Assembly: GCA_050012375.1 (NCBI GenBank)
Contig: JBEKHH010000011.1
Coordinates: forward strand, 1-64,000
DNA length: 64,000 nt
Reading direction: 5' to 3'
Source of the DNA: PALSA-1353 sp050012375
GTDB taxonomy: Bacteria; Planctomycetota; Phycisphaerae; Tepidisphaerales; Tepidisphaeraceae
Positions 1 through 7,813 of the stretch are shown here, in pieces. A program made the translations under genes and the position numbers. How positions within the stretch are numbered: position 1 is the stretch's first letter; each line of letters begins with the position of its first letter. The notes under the pieces are model-generated. The model was not told where the DNA came from. It worked only from the letters and a program-made list of their open reading frames with translations, and made no database searches.

Positions 1-2
1 CT

Positions 3-74
3 TCCCAGGGGCACAAGACGATGAGCGCCGCGTTGATTCTTCGCGAGGCCGACGTAACCAAACTTGCCGCATGA
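3..74 (+). CDS. possible 3' end of a gene cut by the window edge
   Basis: An open frame entering from the left edge ends in TGA and would encode a 23-residue tail finishing ADVTKLAA. It is too short to assign to a family. It may be the C-terminus of an upstream gene or chance. The stretch from 75 to 224 holds no gene that I can see. Confidence 0.25.
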   Translation, partial: SQGHKTMSAALILREADVTKLAA

Positions 75-224
75 CCACTGAACCTTGCCAAAAAAACAAG
101 ATGCCACAGCTTTGCAATGCAGAGACAAACGCGGAGAAGAAACACAAGAACAAATTCTTCTCGCCTCTTCTCAGCGATCTCCGCGTGCTCCGCGGTTAAA
201 TATTGGATTGAAAAGGGTGAGCCG

Positions 225-1070
225 CTAGATTTTTTCTGAAAATGATCTGAATAGCCGCAGGAAGTTTTCGGGCGAAACCGATTCGGGACGGTCCTTTGGA
301 CTGATGCCGACGGAGGTGAGCAGATTCTCCGCGTCATCGCTGGCCAGTGCGACGGCATTGCGAAGGGTTTTTCGGCGCGCGGAAAAGATGCGGCGGACAA
401 AAGCGCTCAACTCGGCCGTGCGGTTTCCCAGGCGATCCTGGCGCGTCAGGCGCACCAGCGCCGAATCAATTTTTGGCCTGGGCCAGAAAGCCTGCGGGGG
501 CAGGGTTCGCAGCATTTCCACTCGCGCAAGAAGCTGAGCCATGATGGACAGCGTGCCGTAATCGGGCGAATTCGGCGCGGCGCGCAGGCGGCCGGCGACT
601 TCCCTCTGCACGGTGCAGGCCAGCACATCAACGCCGGCGATCAGCAATTCGATCAGCAGGGGCGAGGCGATGTTGTAGGGAAGATTGGATACGAGTCGAA
701 CGGTCCGGCCGGCCGATTTGGCGCGCCGGATCGAATCGAGAAGGCGATCATCGAGGGCATGTTTGGCGGCCAGGGCATCGCCCTCGATCAGCTCGAAATT
801 TTTCGCCGAGGCAAACCGTTTGCGCAACAGATCGGCGAGCGCGTGGTCGATTTCCACGGCCAGGACCTGGGCTTTAGAGAGGAGTTCTTCCGTGAGCGTC
901 CCCGTGCCGGGGCCAACTTCGATGACCAGATCGCCGGAAGCGATCATCCCGGCGTCGGCGACGATGCGGACCAGATTGGCATCGATCATGAAATTCTGGC
1001 CCAGACGGTGGCGCGGCGTGGCGCGGGCATCGGCCAGGAGCGCTTGGATTTGCCGCTTGTTTTGTGCCAT
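225..1070 (-). CDS. rsmA: 16S rRNA (adenine1518-N6/adenine1519-N6)-dimethyltransferase RsmA (KsgA)
   Basis: This enzyme dimethylates the two adjacent adenines in the 3'-terminal helix 45 of 16S rRNA during 30S assembly, using S-adenosylmethionine. The 281-residue length is normal. The N-terminus carries the family signature RHRLGQNFMID. SAM motif I reads EVGPGTGTLTEELL, and the catalytic motif NLPYNIASPLL is intact near residue 130. The helical C-terminal lobe is present. The gene lies 14 nt downstream of a same-strand gene for a small exported protein, so the two probably share a transcript. The ATG at 1070 starts directly before the conserved N-terminal basic segment. Confidence 0.95.
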   Translation of the reverse strand: MAQNKRQIQALLADARATPRHRLGQNFMIDANLVRIVADAGMIASGDLVIEVGPGTGTLTEELLSKAQVLAVEIDHALADLLRKRFASAKNFELIEGDALAAKHALDDRLLDSIRRAKSAGRTVRLVSNLPYNIASPLLIELLIAGVDVLACTVQREVAGRLRAAPNSPDYGTLSIMAQLLARVEMLRTLPPQAFWPRPKIDSALVRLTRQDRLGNRTAELSAFVRRIFSARRKTLRNAVALASDDAENLLTSVGISPKDRPESVSPENFLRLFRSFSEKI

Positions 1071-1084
1071 GAAACAGTCTCATG

Positions 1085-1705
1085 TCATGGCTGCGTGGTC
1101 GGCTCGGTGGTGGCGTCGTCGGGGATTCCACCTTGCCGGGCTCGCAGTGCATCGAGGGCGGCTTGCGGGGATTCCAGCCTGCCGCTGTTGATGTCATCCG
1201 CGGTGCGCTGGATGGCGTGGGCCAGCAGCTTGAAATAGTCACCCGACACTGGGAAGTCCGGACTGTGGCGAAGCCAGTCCATGTCCAATTTCCATTGGCC
1301 GCCGGATTTCACCATCTGAATTGTTCCGGCTTCGAAGCCGGTGAGAATTGCGGCATCGGGCTGGTCGGTTTCTGTCATGCCATCGACGCTGTCGGGCGAG
1401 GCCATCTGGGGCATGACCAATTCGACGGAATCAGGGCCGAACTTTTTCAATGATGCAGCCCTGAGATGTCCGATGGCGGTTGCGATCGCCTGTAAATCGC
1501 GAAGCAATACCCGGGAATCCTCTTGTTTTGCGAGGCAGAGACTCGGGAGTTCATCGGATTTGCCTTGGGTAAGATCGCGGGCGATTTCCTTGAAGGCGTC
1601 TTTGGGACCGCCGGGTTGGGTGGACGGGATATCCGCCGCGGCAATGGGTAGGCAGCAAAAGAAGAAGACGCAGAAGAAAGTGTAGCGGAGGTATCGAGAC
1701 GACAT
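1085..1705 (-). CDS. exported hypothetical protein, likely co-transcribed with rsmA
   Basis: The 206-residue product starts MSSRYLRY and has a very hydrophobic signal peptide (FFCVFFFCCLPIAAA) ending at AAADI around residue 24. The mature protein is acidic and mostly helical, with proline/threonine-rich stretches at both ends. I recognise no domain. A longer in-frame start at 1741 would put charged residues ahead of the signal peptide, so the ATG at 1705 is preferred. Its stop is 14 nt before rsmA. The sequence resembles the many small periplasmic proteins of unknown role in Phycisphaerae, and no function is assigned. Confidence 0.7.
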   Translation of the reverse strand: MSSRYLRYTFFCVFFFCCLPIAAADIPSTQPGGPKDAFKEIARDLTQGKSDELPSLCLAKQEDSRVLLRDLQAIATAIGHLRAASLKKFGPDSVELVMPQMASPDSVDGMTETDQPDAAILTGFEAGTIQMVKSGGQWKLDMDWLRHSPDFPVSGDYFKLLAHAIQRTADDINSGRLESPQAALDALRARQGGIPDDATTEPTTQP

Positions 1706-1852
1706 TGGGTTCCTCGCATCAAAAAACCGGGCGGGGGCCAATATACGGCCCGTTGCCGGCGGCTACAATTCCGGCCATGAAATCGTACGATGTCATCGCA
1801 GCGCGGTGATCTGTGAAAAGGGGCTGTATCGCGAGAGGTAAAGCGAATCGGG

Positions 1853-2713
1853 ATGCGAATACTTTCGCCGGCAAAGATCAATTTGCACCTGCGCATCGGG
1901 CTGCCGGGAGCGGATGGATTCCATCCGCTGCTGAGCTGGATGTGCACAGTGGGAATGTATGACACGATAGAGATGGAGGCGAAGGGCGAGCCGGGCGTGC
2001 GGCTGAGATGCGATCGCCACGATGTTCCCGTGGATGGATCGAACCTGATCGTGCGCGCGGGGGAGGCGCTGGGACGCCCGCACCTGGGGGCCGATGTGAT
2101 TTTGCATAAGAAAATCCCCATGGGCGGTGGGCTGGGCGGGGGAAGTTCCAATGCGGCGTTCGCCTTGCAAGGATTCAATGAACTGTGGAGCTTGCATCAT
2201 TCGACGAGCCGCTTGGCGGAAATCGGCGCCAGGCTGGGGAGCGATGTGGTGTTTTTCCTGCACGGCCCGAGCAGCGTCTGCGCCGGCCGCGGCGAGCGGG
2301 TGACGCCCATCGGCCATCCGCTGGCGAAGGTTGCGGTGTTGATCTTCCCAAAGCTTTCGATGTCCACCCCAGCGGTTTACCGGCGATTCGACGAAATGGA
2401 ATTGGGATCGAGCGACGCGATTGAACAGCAGCCGGACTGGAAGGCATGGCAACAGTTGCCTGCGGAACGATTGTTGCCGTGGCTGAAAAACGATTTGGAA
2501 GCGCCCGCGTTTTCCCTCTGCCCGGAGCTTGGCGAGTTGCGGCAGCGTCTCGAGCGCCAAATCGGACAGACCGTCCGGATGAGCGGCAGCGGCAGTACGC
2601 TCTTCACATTGATGGATGATTCTGACGCGGCGGAGGCGGTGGCCGCCCGTATCCGCCAGCCCGCGATAGCGGTGGAATTGTGCGATTTATCGCCGAATTC
2701 GACCGAAATCTAA
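1853..2713 (+). CDS. ispE: 4-diphosphocytidyl-2-C-methyl-D-erythritol kinase
   Basis: IspE phosphorylates the 2-hydroxyl of CDP-methylerythritol with ATP, the fourth step of the MEP isoprenoid pathway, in the cytoplasm. The 286-residue protein is a GHMP kinase. The N-terminal substrate segment SPAKINLHLRIG is at residues 5-16. The glycine-rich ATP loop PMGGGLGGGSSNAA lies near residues 90-103, and the C-terminal GHMP motif MSGSGSTLF lies near residue 243. It is transcribed divergently from the rsmA operon across about 150 nt. A purine-rich GAGGTAAAG lies upstream of the ATG. Confidence 0.95.
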   Translation: MRILSPAKINLHLRIGLPGADGFHPLLSWMCTVGMYDTIEMEAKGEPGVRLRCDRHDVPVDGSNLIVRAGEALGRPHLGADVILHKKIPMGGGLGGGSSNAAFALQGFNELWSLHHSTSRLAEIGARLGSDVVFFLHGPSSVCAGRGERVTPIGHPLAKVAVLIFPKLSMSTPAVYRRFDEMELGSSDAIEQQPDWKAWQQLPAERLLPWLKNDLEAPAFSLCPELGELRQRLERQIGQTVRMSGSGSTLFTLMDDSDAAEAVAARIRQPAIAVELCDLSPNSTEI

Positions 2714-2728
2714 GCCATGCGAAAAAGA

Positions 2729-2757
2729 TTGACGATAACCCCTAAATATCGTAGGAT
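2729..2757 (+). promoter_or_regulatory. sigma70-like promoter for ilvB
   Basis: A TTGACG -35 box (2729-2734) is followed after exactly 17 nt by TAGGAT (2752-2757), about 150 nt upstream of ilvB. The -35 matches consensus at five of six positions and the -10 at four of six. No start-site data are available. Confidence 0.5.
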
Positions 2758-2817
2758 TTTAGGCGTTATGTCGAGGTCTATTCCCATTCTTCGGCAGTTT
2801 ACGGTCGTCGTACGATA

Positions 2818-2855
2818 GGCCGGCGCCGCGGCCAGTGGCACTGGCGCAGCCGGCC
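2818..2855 (+). promoter_or_regulatory. GC-rich leader hairpin upstream of ilvB
   Basis: The outer stem GGCCGGC/GCCGGCC encloses a second stem GCCAGT/ACTGGC with a 3-nt loop. The hairpin sits between the predicted promoter and ilvB, 51 nt before the ATG, so it would be in the 5' leader. No leader peptide rich in branched-chain codons is obvious, so attenuation is only a possibility. Confidence 0.4.
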
Positions 2856-2906
2856 CACTTCAGCGTTATTTTCATCCAGACAATTGATTACAACTGAGAG
2901 AACCCT

Positions 2907-4655
2907 ATGGCAACGCTTCAAACAGACGCAAAGGTGACCGCGACAGCGGCCGATTCCAAGCCCAAATACAAGGGCAAATCGGGAGCCCAGATCTTCCACG
3001 AGATGCTGATCCAGCAACACAAAGTGGAAGTGATGTTCGGATATCCGGGGGGCGCGATCCTGCCGGTATTCGATCAACTCTATAGAAGTCCGGCGAAATT
3101 CATCCTGAATCGACACGAGCAGGGAAGCGGCCATTGTGCCGACGGGTATGCGCGGGCGACCGGCAAGCCGGGTGTTTGCGTGGTCACCAGCGGACCCGGG
3201 GCGACCAATACCATTACGCCGCTGGCGACGGCGCAGCTCGACTCCATCCCGATCCTGGTCTTCAGCGGACAGGTCGCCACGAAGTTCATCGGCAACGACG
3301 CCTTCCAGGAAGCGGATGTGACCGGGATTTCCCGGCCATGCACGAAGTGGAATTATCTCGTCAAGGACGTGCATGAGCTTCCGCGCATCATCAACGAGGC
3401 GTTTTTGGTGGCGACCAGCGGCCGGCCCGGTCCGGTGCTGATCGACCTACCCAAGGATGTCACCAGCAACATTTGCACGCGCGAGGTCGAGGATGCGCCC
3501 CGGCCCCACATCCAGAAACGCAAGACCGCCTTCATGGCGGCGCACGCACGCCAGGTGCAGGAAGCGGCCGAACTGATCAACCGCAGCGAAAAGCCGATCC
3601 TTTACGTCGGCGGCGGCGCGATCATCAGCGGGGCATCGCCTGTGCTCCGCAAGCTCGCCGAAAAGGGAAATATTCCCTGCACCACAACCCTGCTGGGGCT
3701 GGGAGCATTCGACGAATTGGATCCACGCAGCCTGTGCATGCTGGGAATGCACGGATCGGCGACGGCCAACTATGCGGTCCAGGATTCCGATTGCCTCATC
3801 AGCATCGGCGCGAGGTTCGACGATCGGGTCACGGGAAATCTGGCCAGGTTCGCGCCCAAGGCAAAGATCATTCACATCGACATCGATCCCAGCAGCATCA
3901 GCAAAACCGTCGACGTGGATGTCCCGGTGGTGGGCGACGCCAAGGCATCGTTGGAAGCAATGCTACCGCTGATCGAGCACCGCAACCGCGACGCCTGGTG
4001 GGCACAGATCAATGCCTGGAAACAGCGGTATCCGTTCCATTACCTCGATGACAGCCCGACTGCCAAGCCGCAGTACGTGATTGAGGAGATCAACCGCCAG
4101 ACGAGCGGCGACGCGATCATCACGACCGGCGTGGGCCAGCACCAGATGTGGGCGGCGCAGTTCTATCGCTGGCGCTATCCCCGGCAGATGATTACCAGCG
4201 GCGGCCTGGGGACGATGGGCTACGGCCTGCCCAGCGCCATGGGCGCTCAGCTTGGCAGCCCCGGCAAACTCGTCATCGACATCGACGGGGACGCGAGCTT
4301 TTCAATGACGTTGGCGGAGCTTGCCACCGTTGCCGAATACAACATTCCCGTGAAGGTCGCGATCCTGAACAACGATTTCCAGGGGATGATCAAGCAGTGG
4401 CAGGACCTGTTCTATCAGCGCCGCTACAGCCACGCGGAGATGAAGAATCCCCCATTTGCGAAGGTTGCCGAGGCATTCGGCATTCGCGGAATCCGCTGTG
4501 AGGACAAAGCGGATGTGCCGAAGATCGTGAAGGAGATGATCGACCACAAAGGACCGGTCGTCGTCGATTTCCGCGTCGAGCCGAACGAACACGTGTATCC
4601 GATGGTTCCCACCGGCAAAGGACTGCACGAGATGGAATTGGGGACGCTGGCGTGA
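2907..4655 (+). CDS. ilvB: acetolactate synthase, large (catalytic) subunit
   Basis: This enzyme condenses two pyruvates, or pyruvate with 2-oxobutyrate, to acetohydroxy acids, the first common step of valine, leucine and isoleucine synthesis. It uses thiamine diphosphate, FAD and Mg. The 582-residue length is typical. The N-terminal TPP domain has the catalytic glutamate in RHEQGSGHCADGYARATG. The central FAD domain includes GARFDDRVTG. The C-terminal TPP-binding domain has GDASFSM followed by LNNDFQGMIKQWQ. The first 25 residues form a low-complexity leader. No small-subunit gene (ilvN) follows; the next genes are on the opposite strand. The regulatory subunit must be encoded elsewhere. Confidence 0.95.
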   Translation: MATLQTDAKVTATAADSKPKYKGKSGAQIFHEMLIQQHKVEVMFGYPGGAILPVFDQLYRSPAKFILNRHEQGSGHCADGYARATGKPGVCVVTSGPGATNTITPLATAQLDSIPILVFSGQVATKFIGNDAFQEADVTGISRPCTKWNYLVKDVHELPRIINEAFLVATSGRPGPVLIDLPKDVTSNICTREVEDAPRPHIQKRKTAFMAAHARQVQEAAELINRSEKPILYVGGGAIISGASPVLRKLAEKGNIPCTTTLLGLGAFDELDPRSLCMLGMHGSATANYAVQDSDCLISIGARFDDRVTGNLARFAPKAKIIHIDIDPSSISKTVDVDVPVVGDAKASLEAMLPLIEHRNRDAWWAQINAWKQRYPFHYLDDSPTAKPQYVIEEINRQTSGDAIITTGVGQHQMWAAQFYRWRYPRQMITSGGLGTMGYGLPSAMGAQLGSPGKLVIDIDGDASFSMTLAELATVAEYNIPVKVAILNNDFQGMIKQWQDLFYQRRYSHAEMKNPPFAKVAEAFGIRGIRCEDKADVPKIVKEMIDHKGPVVVDFRVEPNEHVYPMVPTGKGLHEMELGTLA

Positions 4656-4667
4656 CGGCGACGGCTC

Positions 4668-5009
4668 TCATGATCCGAGCTTGGTCAATACGCGATCGAT
4701 CTTTTGCATCGTGGCCACGCTGGGAGTCATCTTGGCGCGTTCAATTCGGTTTAGGGTTTCGGCGCGAACGCCGGATCGCCGAGCAAGTTCCAACTGGGAC
4801 AGACCCAATCGACGGCGAGCGAGAATAATATCTCGCGCCGTGACGGCCCGCGCGTATTCGATGGCGGGATAGTTGCCGTTAGGCAACTGTTTTGGCAACG
4901 GCGGTAATTTCGGCTCATTGCCGGGCGGCCCGCCACGCAGGCGCTCATATTCGGTCTCCGGCAGGATCACGAATCGCTTTCCCTCAATGGTCACAGTTGC
5001 CGCGCCCAT
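4668..5009 (-). CDS. XRE-family antitoxin of a RelE-type toxin-antitoxin pair
   Basis: The 113-residue protein has an N-terminal strand-rich segment (VTIEGKRFVILPETEYERL) followed by a helix-turn-helix of the XRE/Cro type. The DNA-binding part reads RRRLGLSQLELARRSGV near residues 66-82, with ETLNRIERAK as the recognition helix. It starts 3 nt after the stop of the toxin gene, giving the toxin-first order seen in HigBA-like pairs. By analogy it should neutralise the toxin and repress its own promoter. The gene runs convergently with ilvB. Confidence 0.8.
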   Translation of the reverse strand: MGAATVTIEGKRFVILPETEYERLRGGPPGNEPKLPPLPKQLPNGNYPAIEYARAVTARDIILARRRLGLSQLELARRSGVRAETLNRIERAKMTPSVATMQKIDRVLTKLGS

Positions 5010-5012
5010 GAT

Positions 5013-5264
5013 TCAATCCTCATAAAACCCGTCACGATGTCCAATCCGCTCTACGACGACGGTTTGGGCCATTAGATAAAACTGCACCCGCCAGTCGCCC
5101 GTGCGAATGCGGTAACGTCCGGCGAGCGGCCCAGAAAGAGGTTTGGCTCCGCTGACCGCAGGCCACTTTTCCAATCGGCCGAAAATGAGCGTCACCCGAA
5201 TACGAATCGTGCGGGGTAGCTTCCGCAATTGCTCGGCCGCATCCGCGGTCAATTCCACCCGCAT
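5013..5264 (-). CDS. RelE/ParE-superfamily toxin
   Basis: The 83-residue protein starts MRVELTADAAEQLRKLPRTI and continues with a central KPLSGPLAGRYRIRTGDWRVQFYL segment, split here by position 41-63. It ends VVVERIGHRDGFYED. This is the RelE/ParE fold: a helical N-terminus, then the strand pattern G.YRIR.GDWRV and the terminal IGHR.xxY. RelE members cut mRNA on the ribosome and ParE members poison gyrase. The fold alone does not separate the two. The downstream XRE gene is its likely antitoxin. Confidence 0.8.
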   Translation of the reverse strand: MRVELTADAAEQLRKLPRTIRIRVTLIFGRLEKWPAVSGAKPLSGPLAGRYRIRTGDWRVQFYLMAQTVVVERIGHRDGFYED

Positions 5265-5318
5265 TGCAGGATTTTATCGGGGAATTGACTGATTCGTCAA
5301 TTTCCGGCAGCCAATTCC

Positions 5319-7628
5319 ATGCGGTATTTGGCCGATATATCAGTTGTGACTGATGGGTCAGTAGACGCATCGCTTTTGCATGCGCCGGGGGCGCGTGTTT
5401 CGCTGCGCGCGCTTGCCCAGCCGCTGATCGTGCCGCTGTTTTGCCTCACGCTGTTTTGCAGTTCGGGATTACTCTTTCTGGCCGAGCCGATGTTCGCCAA
5501 GATGGTGTTGCCGCTGCTGGGCGGAACGCCGGCGGTGTGGAACACGTGCATGGTCAGCTTCCAGGCCCTGCTGCTGGCGGCGTACGCGTATGGCCATTGG
5601 TCGATCCAATGGCTTGGCGTCCGGCGGCAGTCGAGAGTGCAATTGATCGTGCTCATCGCGGTGGTGGCTGCGCTGCCGGTGGCGATTCCGCACGGATGGC
5701 AACCGCCAGCCGGGCAAAATCCGATATTCTGGTTACTGGCGGTCTTGTCCGTCGGCGTAGGGCTGCCGTTCTTCGCGGCGGCAAGCACCGCACCGGTTTT
5801 GCAGCGATGGTTTTCCTCCACGGGTCATCCGGCCGGCGCCGATCCCTATTTTCTCTATGCCGCGAGCAACCTCGGCAGCATGGTCGCCCTGCTCGGATAT
5901 CCGACGCTCATCGAACCGCTCATGCACCTGGCGGATCAGAGCCGGCTGTGGTCCACCGGATATTTCGGGCTGATCGCCCTCGTGGGATGTTGCGCGCTGT
6001 TCATCGGACCGGGGCGGCAAACCAGCCGTTTGCTCACGGTGGAAAGGATCACCGCGTATCGGCGCTTGCGCTGGATATTGCTCGCGATGATTCCATCGAG
6101 CCTTCTGCTCGGGACGACGACTTTCATCACCACCGACATCGCCGCCGTGCCGCTGCTCTGGATCGTTCCACTGGCACTCTATCTGCTCAGCTTCATTCTG
6201 GTGTTCGCTTCGCGGCCACTGGTGTCTCACCGGCTCATGATCCGATTGCAGCCGGTGGTGGTGCTCGGGGTCGCCTTGTTCATGTTGGGCCGCGTCGGGC
6301 AACCGGTTTGGATGGTTTTGGCCCTGCACCTCGCGGCACTTTTTGTGTCGTCGATGGTTTGTCATGGGGAACTGGCGAAAGACCGGCCCTCCGTCGGCCG
6401 GCTCACGGATTTCTATCTGACGATGTCGCTCGGCGGCGTGCTCGGCGGATTGTTCAACGCCCTGGCGGCGCCGCTTATTTTCCACAGCGCCGCGGAATAT
6501 CCGATCGCGCTCGTGGCGGCATGCGCCCTATGCCCCAGGACCCGATCGGTTGCCGCCCGCGGCCGATGGACTGATCGAGCCTTCGACGCGATTTGGCCGA
6601 TCGTGGTGATCGCGCTGGCCTGGGGAATGCCGCGCGGGATGACGGCAATCCTCGGCCATGATTCGATTTCGATGCGAATGATCGCGCTGGGAGTCGCGGT
6701 GATGGCGGCGGGCATGGCGATTCGGCGGCGGCCGCGTTTTTTGGCGGCGATGGCGGCGCTCTTCTTCGTCGCCGGGATCGGCGCGGCAAAAGGCGAGGTC
6801 CTGGCCGTTCGACGAAGTTTTTTTGGAATCCACCGCGTCGTCCGCAACCCCGATGGGCCGTTCAACGATCTATATCACGGCTCGACCGTGCACGGCCGGC
6901 AATTCGTCAGCGCCCAAAGCGCAATGCCTTCCCAGCCCACGATCGCCCTGACGTATTACCATCGCACCGGCCCGATCGGACAGCTCTTAACGCAGCGGTT
7001 GGCCGCGGGCGAAGCAAAGCGGATTGGGATCGTCGGCCTGGGCGTGGGCAGCCTTGCCGCTTACGCCGATCACAACACCCAACTCACCTATTACGAGATC
7101 GATCCCGGCGTTCGGTGGGTGGCCGAAGAATCGGGGTACTTTTCGTTTCTCAGCTCCGCGGAAAATCGGGGCGTCAGGATTCGGATCGTCATGGGCGATG
7201 CGCGGCTGACGTTGCGCAATGCGCCCAGCCATTCGTGCGATGTGCTGGTGCTCGACGCGTTCAGCGGCGATGCGATCCCGGTTCATCTCCTCACGCGAGA
7301 GGCGATGCGAATTTACACGGACAAGCTGGCGGACGGCGGCGTTCTGGCGATTCACATTTCCAATATGTATCTCAATCTGCTGCCGGTCTGCTCCGCGCTG
7401 GTTGCCGACGCCGGATGCGTGGGGATGTACCAGAACGATCTGGACGTCAGTGGCGAGCAGGCGGCCGGGGGAAAGTCGGCATCGCAGTGGGTGATCGTAG
7501 CAAAATCCGGCCAATCGCTGGCGGCCCTGCGGAACGATCCGCGATGGAAGTTGCTTCCGCCGGCCTCGAAAAAAAGCGTCTGGACGGATGATTTCTCGAA
7601 CATCCTCGGGGTGTTTCGGTGGCGTTAA
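5319..7628 (+). CDS. integral membrane protein fused to a spermidine-synthase-like domain
   Basis: The 769-residue protein has an N-terminal half of about a dozen hydrophobic helices (residues ~30-490) that includes the typical segment FLAEPMFAKMVLPLLGG. A C-terminal Rossmann methyltransferase-like domain (~560-769) follows. The domain keeps the glycine loop GIVGLGVGSLAAYA, the acidic cofactor-binding YYEIDP and the catalytic-region motif VLDAFSGDAIPVHLLT. This is the fused MFS/spermidine synthase architecture widespread in Planctomycetes and Proteobacteria. Its true substrate is unknown, and polyamine synthesis is not demonstrated for the fused forms. The start may lie later than 5319, because the first 28 residues look unlike a leader. 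Confidence 0.8.
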   Translation: MRYLADISVVTDGSVDASLLHAPGARVSLRALAQPLIVPLFCLTLFCSSGLLFLAEPMFAKMVLPLLGGTPAVWNTCMVSFQALLLAAYAYGHWSIQWLGVRRQSRVQLIVLIAVVAALPVAIPHGWQPPAGQNPIFWLLAVLSVGVGLPFFAAASTAPVLQRWFSSTGHPAGADPYFLYAASNLGSMVALLGYPTLIEPLMHLADQSRLWSTGYFGLIALVGCCALFIGPGRQTSRLLTVERITAYRRLRWILLAMIPSSLLLGTTTFITTDIAAVPLLWIVPLALYLLSFILVFASRPLVSHRLMIRLQPVVVLGVALFMLGRVGQPVWMVLALHLAALFVSSMVCHGELAKDRPSVGRLTDFYLTMSLGGVLGGLFNALAAPLIFHSAAEYPIALVAACALCPRTRSVAARGRWTDRAFDAIWPIVVIALAWGMPRGMTAILGHDSISMRMIALGVAVMAAGMAIRRRPRFLAAMAALFFVAGIGAAKGEVLAVRRSFFGIHRVVRNPDGPFNDLYHGSTVHGRQFVSAQSAMPSQPTIALTYYHRTGPIGQLLTQRLAAGEAKRIGIVGLGVGSLAAYADHNTQLTYYEIDPGVRWVAEESGYFSFLSSAENRGVRIRIVMGDARLTLRNAPSHSCDVLVLDAFSGDAIPVHLLTREAMRIYTDKLADGGVLAIHISNMYLNLLPVCSALVADAGCVGMYQNDLDVSGEQAAGGKSASQWVIVAKSGQSLAALRNDPRWKLLPPASKKSVWTDDFSNILGVFRWR

Positions 7629-7813
7629 TGCCGGCGATTTCGCGATTCCTGCCGGAGCGCGCCGGACTTGGACGCATAAACCGCATAAGACTCCGATTCC
7701 AAGTCGGTTATTGGACAGAGGCCGAGACTGCTTCAGCCCCTAATCCGCTTTAGATTAACGTTGACGATCGCAGGTTCGCGGTGAATAATTTGGGGCAATC
7801 GACGGGAGGTGAG

